A stretch of DNA of 64,000 nucleotides from Methyloversatilis universalis FAM5 (lineage in GTDB: Bacteria; Pseudomonadota; Gammaproteobacteria; Burkholderiales; Rhodocyclaceae): assembly GCF_000214035.2 (NCBI RefSeq), contig NZ_AFHG01000052.1:372001-436000 (forward strand). Reading direction: 5' to 3'. Positions 17,851 to 26,092 of this stretch are shown here, piece by piece; position 1 is the stretch's first letter; every line of letters begins with the position of its first letter. Under the pieces are notes generated by a model, which saw only the letters and a list, made by a program, of their open reading frames with translations, was not told where the DNA came from and made no database searches. A program made the position numbers and the translations under genes.

Positions 17851-18730
17851 TCTGATGCACGACCAGGCGGCTGGCCTGCGCGCGCTGTTCCGCCGTTTTC
17901 CGTGTCAGCGGGTAGCCTTCGCCGGCGCCGTGCCGGCGGCCGGCAGTACCTCGCTGGCAGTGGCCACTGCCATCGAAGCCGCCCGCAGCGGCCTGCGGGT
18001 GACGCTGATCGACGAACACCAGGGCGCCGGCTCGGCCACCGCCCGGCTGGGCCTGACTTCGCGCATCGATCTGCTGCAAGTGCTCAACCGCGACGCGCCG
18101 CTGTCGGCAGTGCGCATCGCCTCCCAGCACGGCGTGGTGGTGGTGCCGGCCGCACGGCTCGCCGCAGCGTCCCGCCAGCTGAACCGTCTGCAGACCGAAG
18201 CGCTGGACGATGCGCTGATCGAACTGACCCGCGACACCGAACTGCTGGTGATCGACTGCGCGGTCGAGGACGGCCAGCTGTCGGCGCTCGCCCGCCGTGC
18301 CGACCGGCTGGCGGTGGTGACCGCCGCCTCCGGCGCCAGCATCACGGCCGCCTATGCGCTGATCAAGCGGCATCTGGCCGGCGCCACGCCGGTCGGCGCC
18401 GGGCGCGCCATCCCGGTCCACGTTGGGGTCAGCCGCGCGCGTTCGGTGGCCGACGCCCGCCAGGCCTTTGCCAGCCTGAATGGCGTGGTGAGCGAACATC
18501 TCGGGTCCGCGCTGCACTGGCTGGGCTGCCTGCCGGCCGGTTACCAGCGGCCGGTGTTCTCGGTGGCCGGTGAAGACGCGCTCAAGACCGGTCGGGATCT
18601 TGCCGAAAAGCTCTTCGTGACCCGCGAAGCGGACAAAACCGGTATGTTGTCGGCCCTGAACGAACCGCTGGCGGACCACCGCAGCGACCGGGGAGGGCGT
18701 GCAGGCGAGCTTCCGGCCCGCGTGGCCTGA
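17843..18730 (+). CDS. flhG: FlhG/FleN-like MinD-family protein with degenerate nucleotide-binding loop
   Basis: 295 residues, placed exactly where flhG (fleN) sits between flhF and fliA. The MinD/ParA fold is visible (RVTLIDEHQG, LLVIDCAVEDG, RLAVVTAASGAS), but the deviant Walker A loop KGGVGKT is replaced by AVPAAGST: both lysines are gone. ATP binding or hydrolysis as in normal FlhG is therefore doubtful. FlhG normally limits flagellar number by acting on FlhF and on the sigma-54 activator FleQ. GTG start preceded by GAGGTGA inside the end of flhF. The C-terminus is Arg/Gly-rich. Confidence 0.85.
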   Translation: MADLMHDQAAGLRALFRRFPCQRVAFAGAVPAAGSTSLAVATAIEAARSGLRVTLIDEHQGAGSATARLGLTSRIDLLQVLNRDAPLSAVRIASQHGVVVVPAARLAAASRQLNRLQTEALDDALIELTRDTELLVIDCAVEDGQLSALARRADRLAVVTAASGASITAAYALIKRHLAGATPVGAGRAIPVHVGVSRARSVADARQAFASLNGVVSEHLGSALHWLGCLPAGYQRPVFSVAGEDALKTGRDLAEKLFVTREADKTGMLSALNEPLADHRSDRGGRAGELPARVA

Positions 18731-18762
18731 CTGCACGGCGACCCGCAGCAGAGGACAGAATC

Positions 18763-19479
18763 ATGTACACCGCATCCGGAACACTGGACCGCGACCAGCT
18801 CGCCAAACATTACGCGCCGCTGGTCAAGCGCATCGCCTATCACCTGATGGCCAAGCTGCCGGCCAGCGTGCAGGTCGAGGACATCATCCAGAACGGCATG
18901 CTGGGCCTGCTCGACGCGATGAGCCGCTACGAGGAAGGGCTGGGCGCGCAGTTCGAAACCTACGCGGTTCAGCGCATCCGCGGCGCCATGCTGGACGGCC
19001 TGCGCGAGAACGACTGGCTGCCGCGCAGTCTGCGTCGCGACATGCGCCGCATCGAATCCGCCATCCACACGCTGGAACAGCAGAAGGGCCGCCAGCCGAC
19101 CGAAGGCGAACTGGCCGAATCGCTGGGCATGCCGCTGGGCGAGTACCAGAAGATGCTGCAGGAGGCGCGCGGCTATCAGCTGGTGTATTTCGAGGACTTC
19201 ACCGACGGCGACGACGATGATTACCTCGACCGCCACAGCGTGGGCACCGAAGACCTGGATCCGCTGGAGCGCCTGCTCGACAAGAACATGCGCGACGTGC
19301 TGGTGAAGGCGATCGGTGACCTGCCGGAACGCGAAAAGACGGTGATGGGCCTCTATTACGAGGAAGACCTGAACCTGCGCGAAATCGGCGAAATTCTCGG
19401 CGTATCGGAATCGCGCGTCTGCCAGCTGCACAGCCAGGCCATCGCCCGCCTGCGCAGCCGCATCGCTGCCCGCGGCTGA
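18763..19479 (+). CDS. fliA: RNA polymerase sigma factor FliA (sigma-28)
   Basis: 238 residues, standard FliA length. Region 2 (YAVQRIRGAMLDGLRENDWLP) and region 4 (LREIGEILGVSESRVCQLHSQA) are both intact. FliA transcribes late flagellar and chemotaxis genes and is held inactive by FlgM until the hook is finished; flgM is about 3 kb downstream on the other strand. AGAGGA precedes the ATG. FliA-type promoter sequences occur in this window at 3242, before flgM, and probably at 7895 and 11336. Confidence 0.97.
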   Translation: MYTASGTLDRDQLAKHYAPLVKRIAYHLMAKLPASVQVEDIIQNGMLGLLDAMSRYEEGLGAQFETYAVQRIRGAMLDGLRENDWLPRSLRRDMRRIESAIHTLEQQKGRQPTEGELAESLGMPLGEYQKMLQEARGYQLVYFEDFTDGDDDDYLDRHSVGTEDLDPLERLLDKNMRDVLVKAIGDLPEREKTVMGLYYEEDLNLREIGEILGVSESRVCQLHSQAIARLRSRIAARG

Positions 19480-19489
19480 GCCCATTCCC

Positions 19490-20248
19490 GTGCGCGCAGA
19501 TCGCATCAGCATTGCCGGCCTGCTGCTCGGGCTGGCCGCCATCATGGTCGGTCAGGTGCTGGAAGGCGGCAGCCTGTCGTCGCTGTTCCAGCCCGCCGCC
19601 TTCGTCATCGTGATCGGCGGCACCCTGGGCGCGACCATGCTGCAGACCCGCTATCCCATCTTCATCCGCGGCATGCGCATGGGCAGCTGGGCCTTCGCCG
19701 CACCCGCGGTGTCGACCGAAAGCCTGATCCGCAAGCTGGTGGCGTGGTCGCATCTGGCGCGCCGTGACGGCGTGCTGGCACTGGAAAAGCAGATGGGCAG
19801 CGAAACCGACCCCTTCTTCCAGAAGGCGGTGCAGCTGCTGATCGACGGCGCCGATGCGAATCGGCTGCGCGACGTGATGGAGGTCGAACTGACCACCTAC
19901 GAAAACACGCTGCGCCAGTCCGCCCGGGTGTGGGATTCGGCCGCCGGCTATGCGCCGACCGTGGGCATCATGGGTGCGGTGCTGGGTCTCATCCACGTGA
20001 TGGAAAACCTCGGCGATCCGACCCGGCTGGGCGCCGGCATCGCCACTGCCTTCGTCGCCACCATTTATGGCGTGGGCAGTGCCAACCTGGTCTTCCTGCC
20101 GATAGGCCGCAAGCTGCAGACCCATGTGTCGCAGCTGATCACGCTGCGCGAGCTGTTCATCGACGGTCTGGTGGCCATCGCCAACGGCGACAATCCGCGC
20201 ATCGTCGAGAGCCGACTGCTGGGCTACGTGGCCCGGATTCCGGACTGA
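19490..20248 (+). CDS. motC: Flagellar motor stator protein MotC (MotA family)
   Basis: 252 residues with four predicted membrane segments and the MotA/ExbB-type core (WDSAAGYAPTVGIMGAVLGL, then GIATAFVATIYGVG). Length and position after fliA match the MotC type of stator rather than enteric MotA. Together with the next gene it forms the ion channel that powers rotation. GTG start ten bases after fliA; five bases separate it from motD. Confidence 0.92.
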   Translation: MRADRISIAGLLLGLAAIMVGQVLEGGSLSSLFQPAAFVIVIGGTLGATMLQTRYPIFIRGMRMGSWAFAAPAVSTESLIRKLVAWSHLARRDGVLALEKQMGSETDPFFQKAVQLLIDGADANRLRDVMEVELTTYENTLRQSARVWDSAAGYAPTVGIMGAVLGLIHVMENLGDPTRLGAGIATAFVATIYGVGSANLVFLPIGRKLQTHVSQLITLRELFIDGLVAIANGDNPRIVESRLLGYVARIPD

Positions 20249-20253
20249 AGGCC

Positions 20254-21084
20254 ATGCGTCGCAAGCGCCGCTACGTGCCGGATTCGGACGAGAATCACGA
20301 TCGCTGGCTGGTGTCCTACGCCGACCTCGTGACGCTGCTGTTCGCCTTCTTCGTCGTGATGTACGCGATCTCTCAGGTCAACGAAGGCAAGTACCGGGTG
20401 CTGAGCGCGTCGCTGAACAGCGCTTTCGCCGCCAAGGACGGCGTGCAGCTGATCGAACTGCCGACCGTTGCGGCGCCCCGCAGCGCCCTGCAGGTCGAGC
20501 TGGAACAGCTGCGTCAGGCGCGGGCCGCGCAGAAGGAGAAGGAAAGACGCGAGCGCGCGCAGCGCACGATGACCGAACTGACCGAGGCCCTGTCCGCGCT
20601 CACCCGTGAGGGGCAGGCCACGGTGACCGACGGGGCGCTCGGCATCACGGTCGATCTCGACGCCACCTTCCTGTTCGGCCGCGGCCAGACGGTGCTGGAG
20701 CCGGCTGCGCGCGACATCATCACGGCCATTGCCGGCGTACTGCTCTATACCGATTACCCGCTGGTGATCGAAGGCCACACCGACAGCCTGCAGCCGGCAC
20801 CCGGTGCGCTGTCGAACTGGGCCATCTCGGCGCTGCGCGCTGCGGCGGTGACCCAAGTGTTCGAGGAGCAGGGGGTGATACCGGCAAGGCTGACCGCGGC
20901 AGGTCTTGCCGATCAGCGGCCGATTGCCGGCAACGACAGCGAAGAGGGTCGGGCGAAGAACCGTCGCGTGTCGATACGCATCGAAACCTATTCGAATGAT
21001 CGCGCGGCGCTCAACGGCAAACCGGCCAACACGCCGGTCGAGGTGCCGGAAGGCGCGCTCGGCTCCAGCTTCCCCAAACTCTGA
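20254..21084 (+). CDS. motD: Flagellar motor stator protein MotD (MotB family)
   Basis: 276 residues from ATG 20254, six bases after motC. Single membrane segment with the essential ion-binding Asp at residue 24 in WLVSYADLVTLL, then a plug/linker with a Glu/Arg-rich coiled coil, and a C-terminal OmpA-like peptidoglycan-binding domain (VIEGHTDS ... NRRVSIRIE). A longer open frame reaches back into motC but the ATG here gives the usual short N-terminus. The tail after the OmpA domain is about 25 residues of low complexity. Confidence 0.93.
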   Translation: MRRKRRYVPDSDENHDRWLVSYADLVTLLFAFFVVMYAISQVNEGKYRVLSASLNSAFAAKDGVQLIELPTVAAPRSALQVELEQLRQARAAQKEKERRERAQRTMTELTEALSALTREGQATVTDGALGITVDLDATFLFGRGQTVLEPAARDIITAIAGVLLYTDYPLVIEGHTDSLQPAPGALSNWAISALRAAAVTQVFEEQGVIPARLTAAGLADQRPIAGNDSEEGRAKNRRVSIRIETYSNDRAALNGKPANTPVEVPEGALGSSFPKL

Positions 21085-21342
21085 TCGAGGAGGGGCGTCC
21101 TCGACGCTCGCGCGTCGTCAGTTGCGGAGTGCGTCGCCCTCTGCTGTTTCCGGCACCTGCCGGACTGAAGCCTTCGTTCTGCGGCGTCCGGCTCATTGCG
21201 GGCGTCCGCCGCATGAGGCGGCGCTGACGCTATTTCGTGCGCATTGATGAAAAAGTGCGCGCGATGACGCATCCCCGCCGACACAGGGTGTCGCCAGTTC
21301 AGACTTCGTAACGGGCGTGAGCGGTGGGATCCGACGCGCGCG

Positions 21343-21837
21343 TCAGGCGCTGCCGAAGGAGCGACGGCTGGTCAGCGTGGTCGATTGTCCGTCCGGCCCG
21401 TAGGTCGAGGCCTGTTCCGCTGCCGACATCAGCACGGCCAGAGCCTGCTGGCTGGACTTCATCTGCGCGCGGATCATTTCGCCGTTTGACTGGTTGGCGT
21501 CGTGTGCTTCACGCGCCAGCGCCAGCAGGTCGGCGAAAGGCTGGCGGCAGGCGGCCCATTCCGGGCCGCTGGCAAACAGCGCGTCGAGCGCTTCTTTCGA
21601 CGTCTGCGTACCCGCGCGCGCGATCAGCGCGCTGCGCGCATCACCCAACTGCGACAGCCGTGCATAGGCTTCCGACTTGCGCGCGGCGAGCGCGGGCAGG
21701 GTGTCGATGTCACCGCTCAGCAGCGCCGCATGCTCTGCACGCAAATGACCGAGGGCCACGCGCAGGGTCGCGGCTTCCTCGGTCATCAGGGCGGACAGCC
21801 GCGCGGCGATCTGCGCGGCCAGTTCTGCAGACAGCAT
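21343..21837 (-). CDS. flgN: Flagellar export chaperone FlgN
   Basis: 164 residues, mostly amphipathic helix, with the FlgN pattern of an N-terminal Leu/Glu helix bundle (LMTEEAATLRVAL) and a C-terminal region with NQSNGEMI. FlgN escorts FlgK and FlgL to the export gate. Its start codon overlaps the flgM stop by one base, so the two are translationally coupled, as is common for flgMN. Confidence 0.88.
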   Translation of the reverse strand: MLSAELAAQIAARLSALMTEEAATLRVALGHLRAEHAALLSGDIDTLPALAARKSEAYARLSQLGDARSALIARAGTQTSKEALDALFASGPEWAACRQPFADLLALAREAHDANQSNGEMIRAQMKSSQQALAVLMSAAEQASTYGPDGQSTTLTSRRSFGSA

Positions 21838-22151
21838 CAGGTGGCCGGTCGGGCGTTCAGCATCTGCCGCACGCTTTCGATCAGGCTGTCGGCCACGCGA
21901 TCCGCGTTGACCTTGAAGCGACCGTCGGCGATGGCCTGCTTGATTTCATCCACGCGCGCGCTGTCGACCACCGGCACGTTGGAGATGGTGGCTTCCAGTT
22001 CCCGCAGGCGGGAAGAGGTACCCGAAATGTCGATCTGCGCGCCGGGGGCCGAGGCGGCCGAGGTAGCGGAGGTCGAACTGCTGCTGGAGCTGCTGCGCGC
22101 GGCCGAAGACGGCGCGGGGCCCAGCGGTTTTCCAGTTCCGTCGATTTTCAC
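21837..22151 (-). CDS. flgM: Anti-sigma-28 factor FlgM
   Basis: 104 residues. Disordered N-terminal half with a serine run, then the conserved C-terminal FliA-binding helices (VDEIKQAIADGRFKVNADRV, then ADSLIES). FlgM binds FliA in the cytoplasm and is exported once the hook is complete. GTG start with AGGAAAGGG upstream. A FliA-type promoter lies about 33 bases before the start, giving the expected autoregulatory loop. Confidence 0.95.
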   Translation of the reverse strand: MKIDGTGKPLGPAPSSAARSSSSSSSTSATSAASAPGAQIDISGTSSRLRELEATISNVPVVDSARVDEIKQAIADGRFKVNADRVADSLIESVRQMLNARPAT

Positions 22152-22183
22152 GATGAACCCTTTCCTAAGACGTTCGAATCGTA

Positions 22184-22210
22184 TTACGACCCTGCCCTGA
22201 AAAAACTTTA
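22184..22210 (-). promoter_or_regulatory. FliA (sigma-28) promoter of flgMN
   Basis: On the minus strand: TAAAGTTT (a perfect -35), exactly 11 bases, then GGTCGTAA (partial -10, matching mainly at its TAA end). The predicted start is about 25 bases before the flgM GTG. Confidence 0.62.
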
Positions 22211-22264
22211 GAACTTTTTGTAGGGAGTCGTCTTACATCGATGCTTCATCGTGACTATATCAAG

Positions 22265-22282
22265 CGTGGGGGCGGCCCCACG
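22265..22282. other. Hairpin between flgA and flgM
   Basis: Perfect 7-base-pair stem CGTGGGG / CCCCACG with loop GCGG. It could help end flgA transcription, but no T tract follows on the minus strand. Function unknown. Confidence 0.4.
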
Positions 22283-22306
22283 AGGAATTACTTGCCGCTC
22301 GCCGGC

Positions 22307-23002
22307 TCAGTACATCACCTCGACGATGCCGCCCGGTCGTGCTATGCCGCTCACCACCTGGCCGCTGCCGGTGCGCACCTGAACCGTCTGGCCGGCCTGG
22401 GCGGTGGCCAGCGCCTTGCCGTCATGGCTGACCGCAAAGCCGCTGCCCCGGGCAATCAGCTTCACGATCTGCCCCTGCTGTACGGCCGGCGGTGCGCGCA
22501 GCCAGTCTGCGCGCAGAGGCTGGCCGGCGCCGATGGCCACCTGCACCGATTGGCCGACCGCCTGCTGGGCATCGATGATCATATTGGGCGGCAGTTCGGT
22601 CAGATCGCCGCGCATGAAGGCGTAGTCGCCTTCGGCAATCACCTGCCCGCGACCGAGCGCACGGGCGGCCACCAGATATTCGCCTTCGACGCGGACCCGC
22701 GATGGAATATAGACAGTCCAGTTCGCACCCTGGGTACAGCGCACGCCGACATTGATGCGCCCCCACGCGCGGCTGCCGGTTGGCAGGAACACTTCGTGGG
22801 CGCTACAGGCACCGAGTGCCAGCCGGGCATCCGGCTGGCCCACTTCGATCACCGCCTTGCCCGGCACGCCAGCGGTCTGCGCGATCAGGAAGCTGCTGAC
22901 GCTGGCGCGCAGCGTGTCGGTGCTCAGCTGCGCGGACGCAGCGGAGCACGCAAGAGCGAGGAGGAGGGCGGCAGGCCAGCGGAACATGTGGGCGGATCTC
23001 AT
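22307..23002 (-). CDS. flgA: Flagellar basal body P-ring assembly chaperone FlgA
   Basis: 231 residues from ATG 23002, with a Sec signal peptide ending near AASA. The SAF/FlgA pattern follows: CTQGANWTVYIPSRVRV, then ARALGRGQVIAEGDY and a C-terminal KLIARGSGFAVSHDGKAL segment. FlgA assists FlgI ring assembly in the periplasm. It is divergent from flgB. A later ATG at 22987 (MFRW) is also possible; neither has a strong ribosome binding site. Confidence 0.93.
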   Translation of the reverse strand: MRSAHMFRWPAALLLALACSAASAQLSTDTLRASVSSFLIAQTAGVPGKAVIEVGQPDARLALGACSAHEVFLPTGSRAWGRINVGVRCTQGANWTVYIPSRVRVEGEYLVAARALGRGQVIAEGDYAFMRGDLTELPPNMIIDAQQAVGQSVQVAIGAGQPLRADWLRAPPAVQQGQIVKLIARGSGFAVSHDGKALATAQAGQTVQVRTGSGQVVSGIARPGGIVEVMY

Positions 23003-23172
23003 CGGACGGTGACACAGGCAGTTTTCATTGCAGCACGGAAAGGCGCGGTCCGGTACCCGGAATAGCCACCCAAGGGCCGCCCTGTTCCGGCCGGAAGCGG
23101 CAAGGCTGCCGGTCAGCCCTGCCGCGCCGGCAGCAAATCCTTTGCCGGCGCGGGTTTGCGCCGCGGTCAAGT

Positions 23173-23186
23173 TTTGCCGCGGCAAA
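23173..23186. promoter_or_regulatory. Palindrome TTTGCCGCGGCAAA in the flgA-flgB intergenic region
   Basis: Perfect 14-base palindrome about 100 bases upstream of the flgB sigma-54 promoter. Related TTTGCCGGCG, TTTGCGCCG and TTGCCGGCG half-sites flank it between about 23135 and 23200. Distance and symmetry suit an enhancer-binding protein site; the regulator is not known. Confidence 0.4.
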
Positions 23187-23280
23187 GCTTGCCGGCGAAA
23201 TGCGGCAGAAGCAGTGGAAAGAAGGGGTGGCGGCCGTCCTTTTTTGCCGTTTCCGCCGGCCGTGACCCGCTTACAGTCGC

Positions 23281-23296
23281 TGGCACGATAGCTGCA
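23281..23296 (+). promoter_or_regulatory. Sigma-54 promoter of the flgB operon
   Basis: TGGCACG-ATAG-CTGCA, with GG and GC separated by exactly ten bases. It matches the -24/-12 consensus TGGCACG-N4-TTGCW at all but one position. The predicted start lies only about 5 bases before the flgB ATG. Confidence 0.75.
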
Positions 23297-23310
23297 ATGG
23301 ATGGTCCATC

Positions 23311-23727
23311 ATGCCGACCCCGCTCGACCGCCTTCTCGATCTTCCGCAAGCCGCCCTCGGCGTGCGTGCCGCGCGCCAGCAGCAGCTGGCTTCGAACATC
23401 GCCAATGCCGACACGCCGCACTACAAGGCGCGCGATCTCGATTTCAAGAGCGCGCTGGAGAGCGCGATGGGCGGCAAGGCCGGTGCCGGCGGTCCGGTGG
23501 AGCTGGCCCGCACATCCAGCCGCCACATCGATGCCAAGGGCAATGGCGGCGCTTTCGAACAGGCCATGAAGTACCGCACCGAAACCCAGTCCAGCGTCGA
23601 CGGCAACACGGTAGACATGGATATCGAGCGCTCCGCTTTTGCCGAGAACTCGGTGCAGTACGAAGCGCTGCTCACCTTCATCAGCGGCCGCCTGCGCACC
23701 ATGCAGCAGGCCGTCCAGGGCCAGTAA
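23311..23727 (+). CDS. flgB: Flagellar proximal rod protein FlgB
   Basis: 138 residues. The rod/hook N-terminal motif SNIANADTPHYKARDLDF is present, and the C-terminal helix ends in FISGRLRTMQQAVQGQ. First gene of the flgBCDEFGHIJ operon. ATG 23311 gives a normal-length N-terminus. The upstream purine-rich stretch would largely fall outside a transcript from the sigma-54 promoter, which is odd (see findings). Confidence 0.95.
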   Translation: MPTPLDRLLDLPQAALGVRAARQQQLASNIANADTPHYKARDLDFKSALESAMGGKAGAGGPVELARTSSRHIDAKGNGGAFEQAMKYRTETQSSVDGNTVDMDIERSAFAENSVQYEALLTFISGRLRTMQQAVQGQ

Positions 23728-23739
23728 GGAGACTGAATC

Positions 23740-24153
23740 ATGGCAGGCAACATGTTCAACGTTTTCGGCATCGCCGGTTCCGCACTGACTGCGCAATCGG
23801 TACGCCTGAACACCACGTCGAGCAATCTGGCCAACGCCGACTCGGTCGCATCCGCCGATGGCCGGCCCTATCGCGCCAAGCAGGTGGTGTTCGAAGTGAA
23901 GCCCTTCGCCGAAGGCGGCGAGGCACAGGGCGTACGCGTGACCCAGATCGTCGAGAGCGCGGCACCGATGCGCACGACCTTCGACCCCAACAATCCGGCT
24001 GCCGACGCGCAGGGCTATGTGCAGATGCCCAACGTCAATGTGGTGGAAGAGATGGTGAACATGATTTCAGCATCCCGCTCCTACCAGACCAACGCGGAAA
24101 TGATGAACACCGCGAAGCAGCTGATGCTCAAGACACTCACCATCGGACAGTAA
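23740..24153 (+). CDS. flgC: Flagellar proximal rod protein FlgC
   Basis: 137 residues with the FlgC N-terminal motif ([19 protein letters not shown]) and the C-terminal rod helix ([19 protein letters not shown]). It begins 12 bases after flgB with AAGGAG upstream. Builds the proximal rod with FlgB and FlgF. Confidence 0.96.
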   Translation: MAGNMFNVFGIAGSALTAQSVRLNTTSSNLANADSVASADGRPYRAKQVVFEVKPFAEGGEAQGVRVTQIVESAAPMRTTFDPNNPAADAQGYVQMPNVNVVEEMVNMISASRSYQTNAEMMNTAKQLMLKTLTIGQ

Positions 24154-24163
24154 GGAGATCGCC

Positions 24164-24841
24164 ATGGCCGTCAATTCCGTCAATGGATCGTCCAACGCGG
24201 ACCTCTACGGATCCCTCAATGGCACCAAGAGCGACAAGCCGTCGGAACTGGATGCCGCGCAGAACCGCTTCCTGATGCTGCTCACCACCCAGCTGAAGAT
24301 GCAGGACCCGCTCAGCCCGATGGACAACGCCCAGGTGACCTCGCAGCTCGCGCAGATCAGCACGGTCGATGGCATCACCAAGCTCAACAGCACGCTGGAA
24401 CAGATGATGGCCAGTTCGACCGAGGCGCAGCAGCTGCAGGCGGCTGCGCTGGTCGGCCATGCGGTGCTGATCGAAGGCTCGGCGCTCAAGCTGGTCGAGG
24501 GCCAGTCCATGGGCGGCGTCGAACTGGCAGGGCCGGCCGATCAGGTTACGGTGACGATCAAGGGCGCCAACGGTGTGGTGGTGCGCGAAATCAATCTCGG
24601 CGACCAGGACGGCGGCGTCGTGCAGTTCGCGTGGGACGGCAAGGACAGCGCTGGCACGCCTGTTGCTCAGGATGGTGCGTACTCCTTCAGCGTGAAGGCA
24701 GTGCAGAAGGGCAAGACGGTGACCACCTCGCCGCTCGAACTGGCGGTGGTCAGCAGTGTGGAACGCAGTGGCGGCAACGTCCGCCTGAACGTCGGCCAGC
24801 AGGGGCTGGTCGCGATCGACGACATCAAGCAGATCTACTGA
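24164..24841 (+). CDS. flgD: Hook assembly scaffold protein FlgD
   Basis: 225 residues. The N-terminal signature (NRFLMLLTTQLKMQDPLSP, then DNAQVTSQLAQIS) is clear; the C-terminal half carries the FlgD Ig-like and tudor-like region with WDGKDSAGTPV. It caps the growing hook and is discarded later. AAGGAG is present ten bases after flgC. Confidence 0.95.
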   Translation: MAVNSVNGSSNADLYGSLNGTKSDKPSELDAAQNRFLMLLTTQLKMQDPLSPMDNAQVTSQLAQISTVDGITKLNSTLEQMMASSTEAQQLQAAALVGHAVLIEGSALKLVEGQSMGGVELAGPADQVTVTIKGANGVVVREINLGDQDGGVVQFAWDGKDSAGTPVAQDGAYSFSVKAVQKGKTVTTSPLELAVVSSVERSGGNVRLNVGQQGLVAIDDIKQIY

Positions 24842-24855
24842 TCGGGAGTTGAATC

Positions 24856-26073
24856 ATGGCCTTCCAGCAAGGACTTTCCGGACTGAACATCGCCTCCAAG
24901 GCGCTCGACGCGATCAGCAACAACGTCGCGAACTCGACCACCGTGGGTTTCAAGCAGTCTCAGGCACAGTTCGCCGACATCTACGCAACCACGCTGGGCG
25001 GCGGCACCTCGAACCAGATCGGTATCGGCGCCCGCGTCAATGGCGTGGCTCAGCAGTTCTCCCAGGGCAACATCACCGTGACCAGCAATCCGCTGGACAT
25101 CGCCATCAACGGTGAAGGCTTCTTCCGGATGAACAACAACGGCGATGTGCTGTATTCGCGCAACGGCCAGTTCAACGTCGACAAGAACGGCTACATCGTC
25201 AATGGCTCTGGCTATCGCCTGACCGGTTATGGCACCGATGCCAACGACAACATCGTGGTCACCGCGCCGATCGATCTGCGCATCGATACCGCGCTGACCG
25301 GTGCCCAGCCGAGTTCGACCACGCTGGCCAATCTGGCGGTCAACCTCGATTCCCGCCTGTCGCCGCCGGCCACCACGCCGTTCTCGCCGACCGACACCTC
25401 CAGCTTCTCCTACTCGACTTCGCTGACCGCCTACGACTCACTGGGCAATCCGCACATCATGTCGATGTATTTCGTGAAGTCCGCCACCGCGAACCAGTGG
25501 GACCTGCACACCTCGCTGGATGGCGGCGCGGCAACCGCGGCCACCACGCTCACCTTCAATTCCAACGGCGGTCTGGTCGGCCCGACCACGGTGGCGCAGT
25601 CGTTCGCCGTGGGCACCGGTGCCACCACGCCGCTGGCCTTCGATCTGGATCTCACTGGTTCCACCCAGTACGGCACCACCTTCAGCGTGAATTCGGTGGG
25701 TCAGGACGGTTACACCTCCGGTCGGCTGTCCGGCCTCACGGTGTCGCCGGAAGGCATCGTCCAGGGCCGCTACACCAACGGCCAGTCGCGCAACATCGGC
25801 CAGGTCGTGCTGGCGACGTTCCAGAATCCGGACGGCATGGTCCAGCTCGGCAGCAACGCCTGGGCGGAAACCTCCTTCTCCGGCCCGCCGGCGGTCGGTG
25901 CGCCGGCAACCGGCAACCGCGGCGGCCTGCAGCCGGGTGCCGTGGAAGATTCCAACGTCGATCTGACCGCCGAACTGGTGAACATGATCACGCAGCAGCG
26001 CGCCTACCAGGCCAATGCGCAGTCGATCAAGACCCAGGACCAGATCCTGCAGACGCTGGTCAACCTGCGCTGA
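24856..26073 (+). CDS. flgE: Flagellar hook protein FlgE
   Basis: 405 residues, close to enteric FlgE. N-terminal motif ISNNVANSTTVGFKQSQ, middle D1/D2 hook domains rich in Thr/Ser/Gly, and C-terminal helix ELVNMITQQRAYQANAQSI. It polymerises into the hook. It starts 14 bases after flgD with GGGAG upstream. Confidence 0.96.
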   Translation: MAFQQGLSGLNIASKALDAISNNVANSTTVGFKQSQAQFADIYATTLGGGTSNQIGIGARVNGVAQQFSQGNITVTSNPLDIAINGEGFFRMNNNGDVLYSRNGQFNVDKNGYIVNGSGYRLTGYGTDANDNIVVTAPIDLRIDTALTGAQPSSTTLANLAVNLDSRLSPPATTPFSPTDTSSFSYSTSLTAYDSLGNPHIMSMYFVKSATANQWDLHTSLDGGAATAATTLTFNSNGGLVGPTTVAQSFAVGTGATTPLAFDLDLTGSTQYGTTFSVNSVGQDGYTSGRLSGLTVSPEGIVQGRYTNGQSRNIGQVVLATFQNPDGMVQLGSNAWAETSFSGPPAVGAPATGNRGGLQPGAVEDSNVDLTAELVNMITQQRAYQANAQSIKTQDQILQTLVNLR

Positions 26074-26092
26074 CGCGCACTGAGGAACCGTC

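Noticed and set aside
21086-21103. CGAGGA/TCCTCG hairpin after motD as a terminator
   Set aside because: Only six base pairs and no T tract; not strong enough to list as a feature.
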